A stretch of DNA of 64,000 bases from JBBSNV01 sp964458605 (GCA_964458605.1 CAYWLS010000014.1:1-64000); one strand, 5' to 3'; shown: positions 1 to 8,456, numbered from the stretch's first letter. Translations and numbers: made by a program. The notes: generated by a model not told the origin, from the letters alone.

Positions 1-409
1 GGGTGCGCGCCTCGATGCCCTTGGCGGCGTCGATCACCATCACCGCCGAATCGACCGCGGTCAAGGTGCGGTAGGTATCCTCGGAGAAGTCCTCGTGGCC
101 GGGCGTGTCGAGCAGGTTGAAGATATGGTCGTCGTAGGCGAAGGTCATCACCGAGGTGGTGACCGAGATGCCGCGCGCCTGCTCGATCTTCATCCAGTCC
201 GACCGGGCGCGCCGGTTCTCGCCGCGCGCCTTGACCTGGCCCGCCATGTGGATGGCGCCGCCGAACAGCAGCAGCTTCTCGGTCAGGGTGGTCTTGCCGG
301 CGTCGGGATGGGAGATGATGGCGAAGGTGCGCCGGTGCGTCACCGGCTCGGGCAACGCGGCTTGCTTCACGGCGCCAACGGATTTCGGGACGGCAGCGGA
401 CTGGCTCAA
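1..409 (-). CDS. prfC: Peptide chain release factor 3 (RF3), N-terminal part
   Basis: This is a translational GTPase that recycles RF1/RF2 from the ribosome after termination; it acts in the cytoplasm. Only about the first 136 residues are in the window, and the rest lies beyond position 1. The G1 P-loop SHPDAGKTT (about residues 33-41), the switch sequence ARGISVTTSVM and the G3 motif DTPGHEDF are visible. The ISVTTSV stretch is typical of RF3 rather than EF-G. I chose the TTG at 407-409 because it has a GGAG ribosome site (417-420) seven bases upstream, and it adds a short 25-residue lead before the GTPase core. It is divergent from the DUF1491 gene. A GC-rich palindrome (427-448) lies just upstream of the ribosome site. 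Confidence 0.92.
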   Translation of the reverse strand, partial: MSQSAAVPKSVGAVKQAALPEPVTHRRTFAIISHPDAGKTTLTEKLLLFGGAIHMAGQVKARGENRRARSDWMKIEQARGISVTTSVMTFAYDDHIFNLLDTPGHEDFSEDTYRTLTAVDSAVMVIDAAKGIEART

Positions 410-426
410 AAACGGTCTCCTGGACG

Positions 427-448
427 GGCCCGGCCCGCGGGCCGGGCC
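427..448. repeat. 22-bp perfect palindrome in the prfC leader
   Basis: The 22 bases are all G or C and equal their own reverse complement (half-site GGCCCGGCCCG). In the prfC transcript this would form a very stable hairpin ending about six bases before the GGAG ribosome site. A second inverted repeat, GCGGCG-CTTG-CGCCGC, lies at 484-499. The structure could affect prfC translation or be a protein site; this is inference. Confidence 0.6.
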
Positions 449-526
449 GGCGTTTGGGTAAAGGGCGGGGCCCCCGGCGTCAAGCGGCGCTTGCGCCGCG
501 CCGGGCGGGCGGCTAACGCTCTATAT

Positions 527-862
527 ATGACGCCGCGACTGAAATCCGAGCTCTGGGTGCTGGCCCAGGTGCGGCTGTGCGACCGGCTGCACATCCAGGC
601 CACGGTGGCGCATAAGGGCGACCCCGATTCCGGCGCCATCCTGGTCGATGTCGAGGACGCCCAAGGCCGCCATGTGGTGTGGACCCAGATCCTGACCGCC
701 GAGGGCGAGCGCGGCTGGATGCGCGGCACCGGGCCGGAGCCGGTCGATTCCCCCACCGCCGCCGCCTATGTCGGCCGCGCCCGCGAGCGCGACTGGGACA
801 TCTGGGTGCTGGACGTGTGGGACCGCCAGGGCAAGTTCAAGCTCGACGGGCCGGTGGTCTAG
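527..862 (+). CDS. DUF1491 family protein
   Basis: This is a 111-residue cytoplasmic protein with no signal peptide or membrane segment. The start MTPRLKSELWVLAQVRL and the internal GxxxVDVEDAQGRHVVWTQI region match the DUF1491 family, a small conserved alphaproteobacterial family of unknown function. I chose the ATG at 527 because it gives the family's usual length; the open frame runs further upstream but overlaps the divergent prfC. No clear Shine-Dalgarno sequence precedes it (the sequence upstream is CTATAT). Function is unknown. Confidence 0.8.
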   Translation: MTPRLKSELWVLAQVRLCDRLHIQATVAHKGDPDSGAILVDVEDAQGRHVVWTQILTAEGERGWMRGTGPEPVDSPTAAAYVGRARERDWDIWVLDVWDRQGKFKLDGPVV

Positions 863-945
863 CCGCAAGGCCGCAGCGCCGCCATGCGCGCCGGACAGTG
901 GCGGCGGCACGACGGCAGTCTATGTTGGTCGGCAAGGAGGCCACA

Positions 946-1581
946 ATGGACGGCACACCCCCCGACGGTACCCCCAGCGACGTTGCCTTCTCCGACAGCG
1001 TCAAGGCGGCGCAGCAGCGGCTGGGCTCGCGCCGGCAATACGCATTGCAGGCCGAACGCCGGCCCTGGCCGACCGAGATCAACGACGATCTGGCCACCTT
1101 CCTGTCGCGGCGCGACACCTTCTATCTCGCCACCGCCAGCGCCGCGGGTCAGCCCTATATCCAGCATCGCGGCGGCCCGCCGGGCTTCCTGCGCGTGCTG
1201 GACCGAACCACGCTCGGCTTCGCCGACCTGCCAGGCAACCGGCATTACATCACTATCGGCAACCTGGCAGAGAATCCCAAAGCCTTTATCTTCCTGATGG
1301 ACTACGCCAACCAAACGCGCGTGAAGCTGTGGGGCGAAGCCCGCGTAGTCGAAGACGATACGGCGCTGCTGGCAAGGCTCGGCGACGGCCTGACCCTGGC
1401 CAAGCCGCCCGCCCGCGCCATTATCTTCGAGCTGAAGACCTGGGACATCAACTGCCGCCAGCACATCACCGCGCGCTACACCGAGGCGGAGATCCGCCCG
1501 GCGGTGGAGAAGCTCTACGCGCGCATTCTGGAATTGGAAAAAGAAAACCAGGTGCTGAAGGAGCGGCTGGCGGCCCAATAG
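946..1581 (+). CDS. Pyridoxamine 5'-phosphate oxidase-fold flavoprotein
   Basis: This 211-residue protein has the split-barrel PNPOx fold: the DTFYLATASAAGQPYIQHR strand region (about residues 56-74) followed by GFADLPGNRHYITIGNL and the RVKLWGEARV strand. Proteins of this type bind FMN or related cofactors; the substrate cannot be told from sequence. The C-terminal 25 residues (LELEKENQVLKERLA) form a short predicted coiled coil. The ATG at 946 is set by a perfect AGGAGG five bases upstream (935-940); an in-frame ATG at 922 lacks one. It is convergent with nrdJ across a repeat-containing gap. Confidence 0.85.
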   Translation: MDGTPPDGTPSDVAFSDSVKAAQQRLGSRRQYALQAERRPWPTEINDDLATFLSRRDTFYLATASAAGQPYIQHRGGPPGFLRVLDRTTLGFADLPGNRHYITIGNLAENPKAFIFLMDYANQTRVKLWGEARVVEDDTALLARLGDGLTLAKPPARAIIFELKTWDINCRQHITARYTEAEIRPAVEKLYARILELEKENQVLKERLAAQ

Positions 1582-1678
1582 TCGTCATCCCGAGCGCAGC
1601 GAAGCATCCTGCTTCAATGCCACCGAACGTCGTGTCGAGAAAAGCTCCGTCGCTTCGCTCAGGACGACGGCGAATCTC
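1582..1678. repeat. Intergenic repeat between convergent genes (copy 1)
   Basis: The gap between the convergent PNPOx-fold gene and nrdJ begins with TCATCCCGAGCGCAGCGAAG, contains GCTTCA, and closes with CTTCGCTCAGGACGACG. These arms are partly complementary. The same pieces (TCATCCCGAGCG, GCTTCA, CTTCGCTCAG) recur at 45673-45790, also between convergent genes. It is probably a dispersed palindromic repeat, possibly acting as a bidirectional terminator. Confidence 0.6.
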
Positions 1679-4039
1679 TCAGCTGCACTTGGAGTAGCCG
1701 CAGCTCAGGCACACGTCGCAGCCCTCGCGCCGCGTCAGCGAGGCCGAGCCGCATTGCGGGCATTGCTTGAGCTTGAGATCGTCGCCGCGCGCGGGATGAC
1801 GCTCGGCGCCGGCGGCGATCTTCAGCATTGCCGGCTGCGCCTCGGCGCCGTCGTGCCGCGAGGGGATGAAGCCGATCTCGACCATGTGGCGTTCGATGAT
1901 CTCGCCGATCGCCGCCAGCAATGAGGGCACGTAGCGCCCCTCCATCCATTGGCCACCGCGCGGATCGAACACCGCCTTCAGCTCCTCGACCACGAAGGAC
2001 ACGTCGCCGCCGCGGCGGAACACCGCCGAGATCATGCGGGTCAAAGCCACGGTCCAGGCGTAGTGCTCCATGTTCTTGGAGTTGATGAAGATCTCGAACG
2101 GCCGCACCCGGCCGTCCTGCACCACGTCGTTGACGGTGATGTAGATGGCGTGGTCGCTCTCGGGCCATTTGATCTTGTAGGTGCGCCCCGCGAGTTCGCC
2201 CGGCCGGTCGAGCGGCTGGGTCATGTAGACGATGCCGGCCTCGAGCGGATCGGACGGCCGGGCGCGCAGCGGATCGAGCGGCACCACACGATTGTTGGAA
2301 GCGGTGGCGACCGTGCCGCTCGCCCGCTCGCCGGTCTCCAGCACCGCGCCGGTCACCGGGTTGGGCCGATAGGTGGTGCAACCCTTGCAGCCCAGCCGGT
2401 AGGCCTGCAGGTAGACGTTCTTGAACGCCTCGAACGGCGTCTCCTCGGGCACGTTGATGGTCTTGGAGATCGAGCTGTCGATATATTTCTGCACTGCCGC
2501 CTGCATCACCACATGGTCCTGTGGGCTGAGCGACTGGGCATCGACGAAATAATCCGGCAGCGCCGCCTCCTCGCCGAACTGGCGGCGGTAGAGCCGCCAG
2601 GCATAGTCGCTGACCTCTTCCTGCAGGCGCGAGCCATCGGGCTGCAGGATATTGCGGGTGAAGGTGAAGGCGAACACCGGCTCGATGCCCGACGACACGT
2701 TGTCGGCATAGAGCGAAATGGTGCCGGTCGGCGCGATCGAGTTCAGCAGCGCGTTGCGGATGCCGTAGCGTCCGATCGCCGCCTTGGCGTCCGCCGGCAG
2801 GCGCGACACCGTCTCGCCCGCCAGGTACTGATCCTTGTCGAACAGCGGGAAAGCGCCCTTCTCGGCCGCCAGATCGGCCGAGGCCAGATAGGACAGGCGC
2901 TGCAACTCGAACATCCAGCGCTCGGTCAGGGCGACCGCGTCGGCGCTGCCGTAGCGCGCGCCGCACATGATCAGCGCGTCGGCCAGGCCGGTGACGCCCA
3001 GCCCGATGCGGCGCTTGGCCCTGGCCTCGTGCTCCTGCTGCGGCAGCGGATAGCGGGACAGGTCGACCACGTTGTCCATCATGCGCACGGCCAACGGCAC
3101 CAGCCCGGCCAGCGCATCGAGATCGAGCGCCGCTTGCGGCGTGAACGGGTCTTTCACCAGCCGCGCCAGGTTGATCGAGCCCAGCAGGCAGGCGCCATAG
3201 GCCGGCAGCGGCTGCTCGCCGCAAGGATTGGTGGCGTGGATGTGCTCGGCGTAGTGGAGGTTGTTGGCCTTGTTGATGCGGTCGATGAAGATCACGCCCG
3301 GCTCGGCATAGGCGTAGGTGGCGCGCATGATCCTGTCCCACAGATCGCGCGCGCGAACCGTGCGATAGACCGTGCCCTTGAACACCAGCGGCCAGGAATC
3401 GTCGCGTTCGACCGCTTCCATGAAAGCGTCGCTGACCAGCACCGACAGGTTGAACATGCGCAGCCGGCCGGGCTCGCGCTTGGCCTCGATGAACGCCTCG
3501 ATATCGGGGTGGTCGCAGCGCATCGTCGCCATCATGGCGCCGCGCCGGGAGCCCGCGCTCATGATGGTGCGGCACATGGCGTCCCACACATCCATGAAGG
3601 AGAGCGGGCCGGAGGCATCGGCGCCGACCCCCTTCACCGGCGCGCCTTTGGGCCGCAAGGTCGAGAAGTCGTGACCGATGCCGCCGCCCTGCTGCATGGT
3701 CAGCGCCGCTTCCTTCAAATTCTCGAAGATGCCGGCCATATCGTCGGGCACGTCGCCCATGACGAAGCAATTGAACAGGGTCACCTGCCGGCCGGTGCCG
3801 GCGCCGGCCAGGATGCGGCCGGCGGGCAGGAACCGGTAATCCGCCAGCGCCGAATAGAACTTTTCTTCCCAGCGTTCGCGATCGCGCGGCTCGACCGCCG
3901 CCAGGGCTTTGGCCACGCGCCGCCAGGTATCCTCGACCGTCTGGTCGAGGGCAGCGCCGTCGGCCCCGCGCAGCCGATATTTCATGTCCCAGATCTGCTG
4001 GGCGATCGGGGCGACGGAAGGAGGAGGCTGGATCGTCAT
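1679..4039 (-). CDS. nrdJ: Adenosylcobalamin-dependent ribonucleotide reductase (class II)
   Basis: NrdJ reduces ribonucleotides to deoxyribonucleotides using a radical made from adenosylcobalamin. The 786-residue protein has the RNR barrel core: Cys91 in TLFNCFVMG is the redox cysteine, and the finger-loop NPCGEQPLP places Asn271, Cys273 and Glu275. The C-terminus carries a zinc-ribbon-like tail CPQCGS...CDVCLSCGYSKCS that supplies the regenerating cysteines. No NrdA/NrdB pair is in the window. The enzyme needs coenzyme B12, like Ecm further along, and the adenosyltransferase at 20070 makes that cofactor. The start ATG has no good Shine-Dalgarno sequence. The 213-bp gap upstream is comparatively AT-rich. 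Confidence 0.96.
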   Translation of the reverse strand: MTIQPPPSVAPIAQQIWDMKYRLRGADGAALDQTVEDTWRRVAKALAAVEPRDRERWEEKFYSALADYRFLPAGRILAGAGTGRQVTLFNCFVMGDVPDDMAGIFENLKEAALTMQQGGGIGHDFSTLRPKGAPVKGVGADASGPLSFMDVWDAMCRTIMSAGSRRGAMMATMRCDHPDIEAFIEAKREPGRLRMFNLSVLVSDAFMEAVERDDSWPLVFKGTVYRTVRARDLWDRIMRATYAYAEPGVIFIDRINKANNLHYAEHIHATNPCGEQPLPAYGACLLGSINLARLVKDPFTPQAALDLDALAGLVPLAVRMMDNVVDLSRYPLPQQEHEARAKRRIGLGVTGLADALIMCGARYGSADAVALTERWMFELQRLSYLASADLAAEKGAFPLFDKDQYLAGETVSRLPADAKAAIGRYGIRNALLNSIAPTGTISLYADNVSSGIEPVFAFTFTRNILQPDGSRLQEEVSDYAWRLYRRQFGEEAALPDYFVDAQSLSPQDHVVMQAAVQKYIDSSISKTINVPEETPFEAFKNVYLQAYRLGCKGCTTYRPNPVTGAVLETGERASGTVATASNNRVVPLDPLRARPSDPLEAGIVYMTQPLDRPGELAGRTYKIKWPESDHAIYITVNDVVQDGRVRPFEIFINSKNMEHYAWTVALTRMISAVFRRGGDVSFVVEELKAVFDPRGGQWMEGRYVPSLLAAIGEIIERHMVEIGFIPSRHDGAEAQPAMLKIAAGAERHPARGDDLKLKQCPQCGSASLTRREGCDVCLSCGYSKCS

Positions 4040-4252
4040 TGGTCATCAAACGTAAGAGCGACGACCCACAGCGTCAAGCCGATGTTCCTGTATTGTTCCT
4101 TTGGCCTCCGTAAATTCTTCCTTCATTAACAATTAATTACAGATTCGCTCTTTTTGCCGTCAGCCACGCAACGTCGATTCACAGATTTTCCCCACGCTTA
4201 TCCGCCGCTTTTCGACAGAACGATCCACAGCCTGGCGGGCGTCGGCCGACGT
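4040..4252 (-). promoter_or_regulatory. nrdJ upstream region with DnaA-box-like sites
   Basis: The 213 bp between nrdJ and pncA include an AT-rich tract (about 4110-4145) and, read on the nrdJ strand, several imperfect DnaA-box-like sequences: TGTGGATCG, GGCGGATAA and TGTGAATCG, each about 7 of 9 to TGTGNATAA. I see no NrdR-box palindrome and no cobalamin-riboswitch B12 box. A weak TTGACG-N16-TTACGT promoter pair would leave almost no leader. Functional assignment is tentative. Confidence 0.3.
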
Positions 4253-4876
4253 TCAGGCGATGGCGTCGGACCGCATGGCGGTCACGCCGGCCTCGGTCAT
4301 GGCCTGGCGGGCCGCCGCCAACGAACCATCCAGGTCGATGGCGCGGCAGGCATCCTCGACCAGCACGACCGCAAAGCCGGCCTTGCGGGCATCCAGCGCC
4401 GAATAGAACACGCAGAAATCGGTCGCCAGCCCGGTCAGGAACACGCGCCGCACGCCGCGCTCCTTGAGGAAGCCGGCCAGGCCGGTGGTGGTGGTCCTGT
4501 CGTTCTCGCAGAACGCCGAATAGGAATCGATGCCGGGCCGGAAGCCCTTGCGCACGATCGTCTGGCAGGGCTGCAGGTCGAGATCGGGATGGAACTCGGC
4601 GCCCGCCGTGCCCTGCACGCAATGATCGGGCCACAGCACCTGGGTGCCGTAGCTCAGCTCGGTGGTCTGGAACGGCGCCTTGCCGTGGTGGTGGGAGGCG
4701 AAGGAATTATGCGCCGGCGGATGCCAGTCCTGCGTCGCCACCACGGTGGCGAATTTCGGCGACAGCCGGTTGATCGGCGTCACCACCTGCTCGCCCTGCG
4801 GCACGGCCAGCGCGCCGCCGGTGCAGAAATCGTTCTGCACGTCGATGATCAGAAGGGCGTCGCTTGCCTGGGTCAT
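4253..4876 (-). CDS. pncA: Nicotinamidase
   Basis: PncA hydrolyses nicotinamide to nicotinate in NAD salvage; related enzymes also act on pyrazinamide. The 207-residue protein has the full cysteine-hydrolase triad: Asp12 (LLIIDVQNDF), Lys110 (VRKGF) and Cys155 (TGLATDFCV). The metal-binding motif QDWHPPAHNSF supplies Asp50, His52 and His56. Length matches the family. It is the last gene of the leftward run that starts at ftsE, 13 bp after plsC. No convincing ribosome site is visible. Confidence 0.95.
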   Translation of the reverse strand: MTQASDALLIIDVQNDFCTGGALAVPQGEQVVTPINRLSPKFATVVATQDWHPPAHNSFASHHHGKAPFQTTELSYGTQVLWPDHCVQGTAGAEFHPDLDLQPCQTIVRKGFRPGIDSYSAFCENDRTTTTGLAGFLKERGVRRVFLTGLATDFCVFYSALDARKAGFAVVLVEDACRAIDLDGSLAAARQAMTEAGVTAMRSDAIA

Positions 4877-4889
4877 GTCAACTCGCTCG

Positions 4890-5636
4890 TCAGGTGAACT
4901 CTTGTCGCGCCTCGGCCACCAGCCGGTCGGTGGCGCTGTCGATTCTCTGCCGCAATGTCTGCATGAACTCGTCGCGTTTCAAGCCGGGCGGAATCGCCGG
5001 CAGGAATTCGACCGTGATGGTGCCGGGCCATTTGATGAAAGTGCGGCGACCCCAGAACAGTCCCGAGTTCAGCGCCACCGGCACCACCGGCAGGCCGAGC
5101 TGCGAATAGACCGCGGCGATGCCCGGCTGGTAGGGCAGGCTGGCGCCCAGTCTGGCGCGCGTGCCTTCGGGGAAGATCACGATCGGCCGGCCGCTGCGGG
5201 CGATGGCGCGCGCCTGCAGCAGCATGCGCCGCAGCGCCAGCGCCTTGCCGCGCCGGTCGACCGCGATCGAGCCGGCGCGCGACAGGTACCAGCCGAACAC
5301 CGGGATCCACAGCAACTCGCGCTTGATGACGAAAGCGGGATGGTCGACCAGAACGTCGAGCGACAAGGTCTCCCAGGTCGACTGGTGCTTGGCGGCGACG
5401 ATAACGGGCCCGGCCGGCAGGTTCTCCTGGCCGCGCACCCGGTGGCGCAGCCCGCAGGTGATCGCCAGCCAGCCCAGCACCAGACTGGCCCAGAGCCGCG
5501 AATAGGCCACCGCAATGCGCCCCGGCAGGGCGAGAATCGGCAACCCCATGATCGCCATCGCGGCAGTGAGGGCGTACATGCCGGCGTTGAACGACGCGGA
5601 GCGGATGCCCTGCAGGGCTCTGGGCGGACGGGTCAT
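4890..5636 (-). CDS. plsC: 1-acyl-sn-glycerol-3-phosphate acyltransferase
   Basis: This enzyme acylates lysophosphatidic acid to phosphatidic acid in membrane phospholipid synthesis. The 248-residue protein has an N-terminal membrane segment (about residues 20-60). It has the acyltransferase motif I as KHQSTWET (H-x4-E, a common variant of H-x4-D) and motif III as IFPEGTRAR. The loop VPVVPVALNSG fits motif IV. It lies in the same leftward run as ydcF and pncA, 24 bp after the ydcF-like gene. Confidence 0.9.
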   Translation of the reverse strand: MTRPPRALQGIRSASFNAGMYALTAAMAIMGLPILALPGRIAVAYSRLWASLVLGWLAITCGLRHRVRGQENLPAGPVIVAAKHQSTWETLSLDVLVDHPAFVIKRELLWIPVFGWYLSRAGSIAVDRRGKALALRRMLLQARAIARSGRPIVIFPEGTRARLGASLPYQPGIAAVYSQLGLPVVPVALNSGLFWGRRTFIKWPGTITVEFLPAIPPGLKRDEFMQTLRQRIDSATDRLVAEARQEFT

Positions 5637-5660
5637 GAGGCGGTCATCGGAACGGACCGT

Positions 5661-6311
5661 TCAGGAAGGCTGCTCGCTGGCAAGCTGGTGATGCAGCCAG
5701 GCCAGCATGAATTTGTGATACTCGCCGATCAGCAGGTCGGCCGTGCCCGGCCACCGCCACCATTCTTCCTGGCGCACGTTCTGGGGAAACACCGGATTGG
5801 GCACGACATCGAGCTCGGGCGCGACGCTGCGCAGTTCGAGCAGGCTGCGCGGCATATGGTAGGCCCCCGTCACCAGGCGGACGCTGTGCAGCTTCTCGCG
5901 CCGCACCCAAGCCGCGATCTCGCGCGCGTTGCCCGGCGTATCCTCCGCCTCGTGTCCCAGTTCGATGCAGCAGGCGAGCGGCCCGGCCTCGTCGTTGACC
6001 GACTGCATGAGCTGGCTGAGATCGATATTCGCCGGCACGCCGGAGATGAACATGCGCGGCGCCTTGCCGGCGCGCAGCAACGCAAGTCCCTCGCCCAGCC
6101 GCAGGCTGCCGCCCGTCAGCACCACGATGCCGTCGGTCCGCCGCTCCGGATCTTCGACGCTGCGCGGCAGCGCGCCGATGAACACCAGCAGGCCGATCAG
6201 CCACACCGCCCCCAGGAGCGCCGCCACGCTGAGCAGCCGCCCGAACCGGCGCATGAAGGTGCGCCGCGGCGGCGGACGGCGAAAGGGATGGCGCAGGCTG
6301 CGCGACATCAC
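5661..6311 (-). CDS. YdcF/DUF218 family membrane-anchored protein
   Basis: This 216-residue protein has a basic N-terminus, one membrane anchor (about residues 27-48) and a DUF218 domain outside the membrane. The family signature is clear in GIVVLTGGSLRLGEGLALL, the SGVPAN turn, and the VTGAYHMPRSLLELR segment. Relatives (SanA, ElyC, YdcF) act in envelope maintenance; the substrate of this one is unknown. The GTG at 6311 and an ATG at 6308 are both possible starts, and both overlap the TGA of the gmhB-like gene, which suggests translational coupling. Confidence 0.85.
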   Translation of the reverse strand: MMSRSLRHPFRRPPPRRTFMRRFGRLLSVAALLGAVWLIGLLVFIGALPRSVEDPERRTDGIVVLTGGSLRLGEGLALLRAGKAPRMFISGVPANIDLSQLMQSVNDEAGPLACCIELGHEAEDTPGNAREIAAWVRREKLHSVRLVTGAYHMPRSLLELRSVAPELDVVPNPVFPQNVRQEEWWRWPGTADLLIGEYHKFMLAWLHHQLASEQPS

Positions 6312-6859
6312 AGCCCCTCCCCGACCAGCGCGTCGACCGCTTGTCCCAGGTCGGCATGGACCGCCACCGGCAGCACCTGCGGCGGCAGACCTGCCGCCTG
6401 CGTCGCCGCGCCCTTGCCGCTGCGCACCAGGATGCGGCGGCAGCCGACGGCGGCGGCGGCCTGCAGATCGCGCAACGCGTCGCCGATCATCGCCGCCTCG
6501 TCGGGACCGACGCGGAAGCGCTGCATCGCTTCGCGCAGCATGCCCGGCGCCGGCTTGCGCCGCAGGCTGGGCGGTCCCGGCGGATCGATGCAGACAAAGG
6601 CCGCGTCGAGCCGCGCGCCTTGACGCGCCAGCGCCTCGTCCAGATGCCGATGGATGAGTTCGAGCATTTGGGGCGTGATAATGCCACGGCCGACGACCGA
6701 TTGGTTGCTCACCAGCGCCACCTTGACGCCGGCCCGGTTCAGCCGCGCCACGGCCGCGGCGGCGCCGTCCAGCAATTCAAGCTCGCCCGGATTCTTGACC
6801 GAATCGGGCCGGTCGCGGTTGAGCACCCCGTCGCGATCCAGCATCACCAGCCGGGGCAT
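6308..6859 (-). CDS. HAD-IIIA phosphatase, GmhB-like
   Basis: This is a histidinol-phosphatase/heptose-bisphosphatase-type HAD hydrolase of 183 residues. The nucleophile motif MLDRDGVLNRD, the VSNQSVVGRG loop, the RRKPAPGM motif and the MIGDALRDLQAA acid motif are present. The best guess is D-glycero-D-manno-heptose 1,7-bisphosphate 7-phosphatase for LPS core synthesis. However, the zinc loop of classical GmhB (three Cys and one His before RKP) is reduced to a single Cys here, so the substrate is less certain. Its ATG overlaps the ftsX stop codon by one base and its stop overlaps the ydcF start, so the three genes are coupled. Confidence 0.75.
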   Translation of the reverse strand: MPRLVMLDRDGVLNRDRPDSVKNPGELELLDGAAAAVARLNRAGVKVALVSNQSVVGRGIITPQMLELIHRHLDEALARQGARLDAAFVCIDPPGPPSLRRKPAPGMLREAMQRFRVGPDEAAMIGDALRDLQAAAAVGCRRILVRSGKGAATQAAGLPPQVLPVAVHADLGQAVDALVGEGL

Positions 6860-7770
6860 CACGGCAGTTTCGCCAGCATGGTCAGGACCGTGCGCCGGGC
6901 CGTCACCAGCGCGATCAGCGCGGTGATCAGCGGCACGACCAACAGCAGCACCCATTGCAGCGGCCGCAATTCGATTTGCGGCCCCAGCCATTCGCCGACC
7001 CCGCCCAGCAGGCCGCCGGCGCCCGTCAGCAGCAGCAGCGCCAACAGCGCCGGCACGATGCCGATCAGCCCGCCACGCAAGCCCAGCCGCAGGGCCTGGC
7101 CGGCGAACTGGCGGGCGATATAGCCGTCGCTGGCGCCCATCAGGTGCAGCACCTCGATCATGCGGGCATGCACCATCAAGCCGCTGCGGGTGGCGAAGAT
7201 CACGGTCGCCACCGCGGCCAGCGCGTTCAGCAGCACCACGCCCAGCGCCACCGCCTGGGCGACGCGGGCGCGGCCCAGCAGCGCATCGAGCCACAGCCGG
7301 TGGCTGTCCACCGAGACGTCGGGCGCGATCGCCTGCAGGCGGTGGGTCAGCAGATCGAGATCGACCGCCTTGGCATCCTTCAGCTCGACGCTGATCAGCG
7401 CCGGCAGCGGCAGATCGGCCGCGCCGATCGACTTGCCCAGCCAGGGTTCGAGCAGCGTCTTGATCTTGTCGTCGCCGACCCGCTCGGCCTTCGCGACGCC
7501 CGGCGTCTGCTGCAGCAGTGCAACCGCCTGCTCGACCCGCGCGTTGAGCGCGCCGGAACCGTCGGCCGGCGGCGGCACCTGCACGGTCAGGCTGTTGCTG
7601 AGCCCGCGGTTCCAGCTGCTCAGCGCATCGTCGGCCACCATGGCGGCAGCCAGCGCCAACGCCGCCAGGAAGACGATGAAGGCCACGATCCAGGGTAGGA
7701 AACGTGCCGTCTCGTCGCCGTCCAGCGGCAGGTCGCGACTGGCCCGAACCAGGGAAAAGGCGCGCAGCAC
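6859..7770 (-). CDS. ftsX: Cell division protein FtsX
   Basis: FtsX is the membrane partner of the FtsE ATPase; in other bacteria FtsEX controls peptidoglycan hydrolases at the septum. The 303-residue protein has one N-terminal membrane segment (about residues 21-42), an extracytoplasmic domain, and three C-terminal membrane segments with the conserved EVLHLMGASDGYIARQF cytoplasmic loop. The GTG at 7770 was chosen because it begins two bases after the ftsE stop and gives the usual FtsX length. Confidence 0.93.
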   Translation of the reverse strand: MLRAFSLVRASRDLPLDGDETARFLPWIVAFIVFLAALALAAAMVADDALSSWNRGLSNSLTVQVPPPADGSGALNARVEQAVALLQQTPGVAKAERVGDDKIKTLLEPWLGKSIGAADLPLPALISVELKDAKAVDLDLLTHRLQAIAPDVSVDSHRLWLDALLGRARVAQAVALGVVLLNALAAVATVIFATRSGLMVHARMIEVLHLMGASDGYIARQFAGQALRLGLRGGLIGIVPALLALLLLTGAGGLLGGVGEWLGPQIELRPLQWVLLLVVPLITALIALVTARRTVLTMLAKLP

Positions 7771-7772
7771 GG

Positions 7773-8456
7773 TCAGGCCGCCTGGTTGCGGTTGCGCCCG
7801 ACTCGAAGCTGGCCGTTGCTGAGGGTGAGCACCGGATGCTGGAACTGGCGCACCAGGGCCCGGCTGTGGGTCGCGATCACGATGGTGGTGCCGAGCTGGT
7901 TGAGCGCCTCGAACAGGTAGAGCAGGCGCACCGCGAGATTGTCGTCGAGATTGCCGGTCGGCTCGTCGGCCAGCAGCAGCTTGGGGCGGCCGACCACGGC
8001 GCGGGCGATGGCCACCCGCTGCTGCTCGCCGCCCGACAGGGTACTGGGCCGCGCCTTGACCTTGTCGGCCAGCCCGACCCAGTTCAGCAATTCGCCCACC
8101 TCGGCGTCGATGCGCTGGGCATCGGCGCCGGCCAGGCGCAAGGGCACGGCCACGTTGTCGAACACCGTCATGTGGTCGAGCAATCGGAAGTCCTGGAATA
8201 CCACGCCGATGCGCCGGCGCAGGGCCGGCATCTCCGGACGCGGCAGGCTGGCGATGTCCCGGCCGAACAGGCTGATCAATCCGCGCGTCGGCCGCAGCGC
8301 CAGATACATCAGCTTCAACAGCGTGGTCTTGCCGGCGCCGGTCGCGCCGGTCAGGAAATGAAACGATCCTGCGGGCAGCGTAAAGGAGACATCGCGCAGC
8401 ACTTCTGCGCCCATGCCATAGCGCATGCCGACATTTTCGAAACGGACGATGGCCAT
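7773..8456 (-). CDS. ftsE: Cell division ATP-binding protein FtsE
   Basis: This is the ABC-type ATPase of the FtsEX complex, on the cytoplasmic side of the inner membrane. The 227 residues contain Walker A GATGAGKT (37-44), the Q-loop VVFQDFRLL, the signature LSGGEQQR (from residue 140), Walker B LLLADEP (Asp164-Glu165) and the H-loop ATHSRALV. The frame stays open upstream, but the ATG at 8456 gives the family start (MAIVRFENVG). Oddly, the AAGGAG sequence ends only one base before that ATG, closer than usual. Confidence 0.95.
   Translation of the reverse strand: MAIVRFENVGMRYGMGAEVLRDVSFTLPAGSFHFLTGATGAGKTTLLKLMYLALRPTRGLISLFGRDIASLPRPEMPALRRRIGVVFQDFRLLDHMTVFDNVAVPLRLAGADAQRIDAEVGELLNWVGLADKVKARPSTLSGGEQQRVAIARAVVGRPKLLLADEPTGNLDDNLAVRLLYLFEALNQLGTTIVIATHSRALVRQFQHPVLTLSNGQLRVGRNRNQAA

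Noticed and set aside
1949..4129. A rightward open frame of 726 codons antisense to nrdJ
   Set aside because: No domain and His/Arg/Gly-rich composition; a shadow of nrdJ.
4040..4252. Cobalamin riboswitch upstream of nrdJ
   Set aside because: NrdJ genes sometimes have B12-related control, but I found no B12-box-like sequence or matching stem pattern here.
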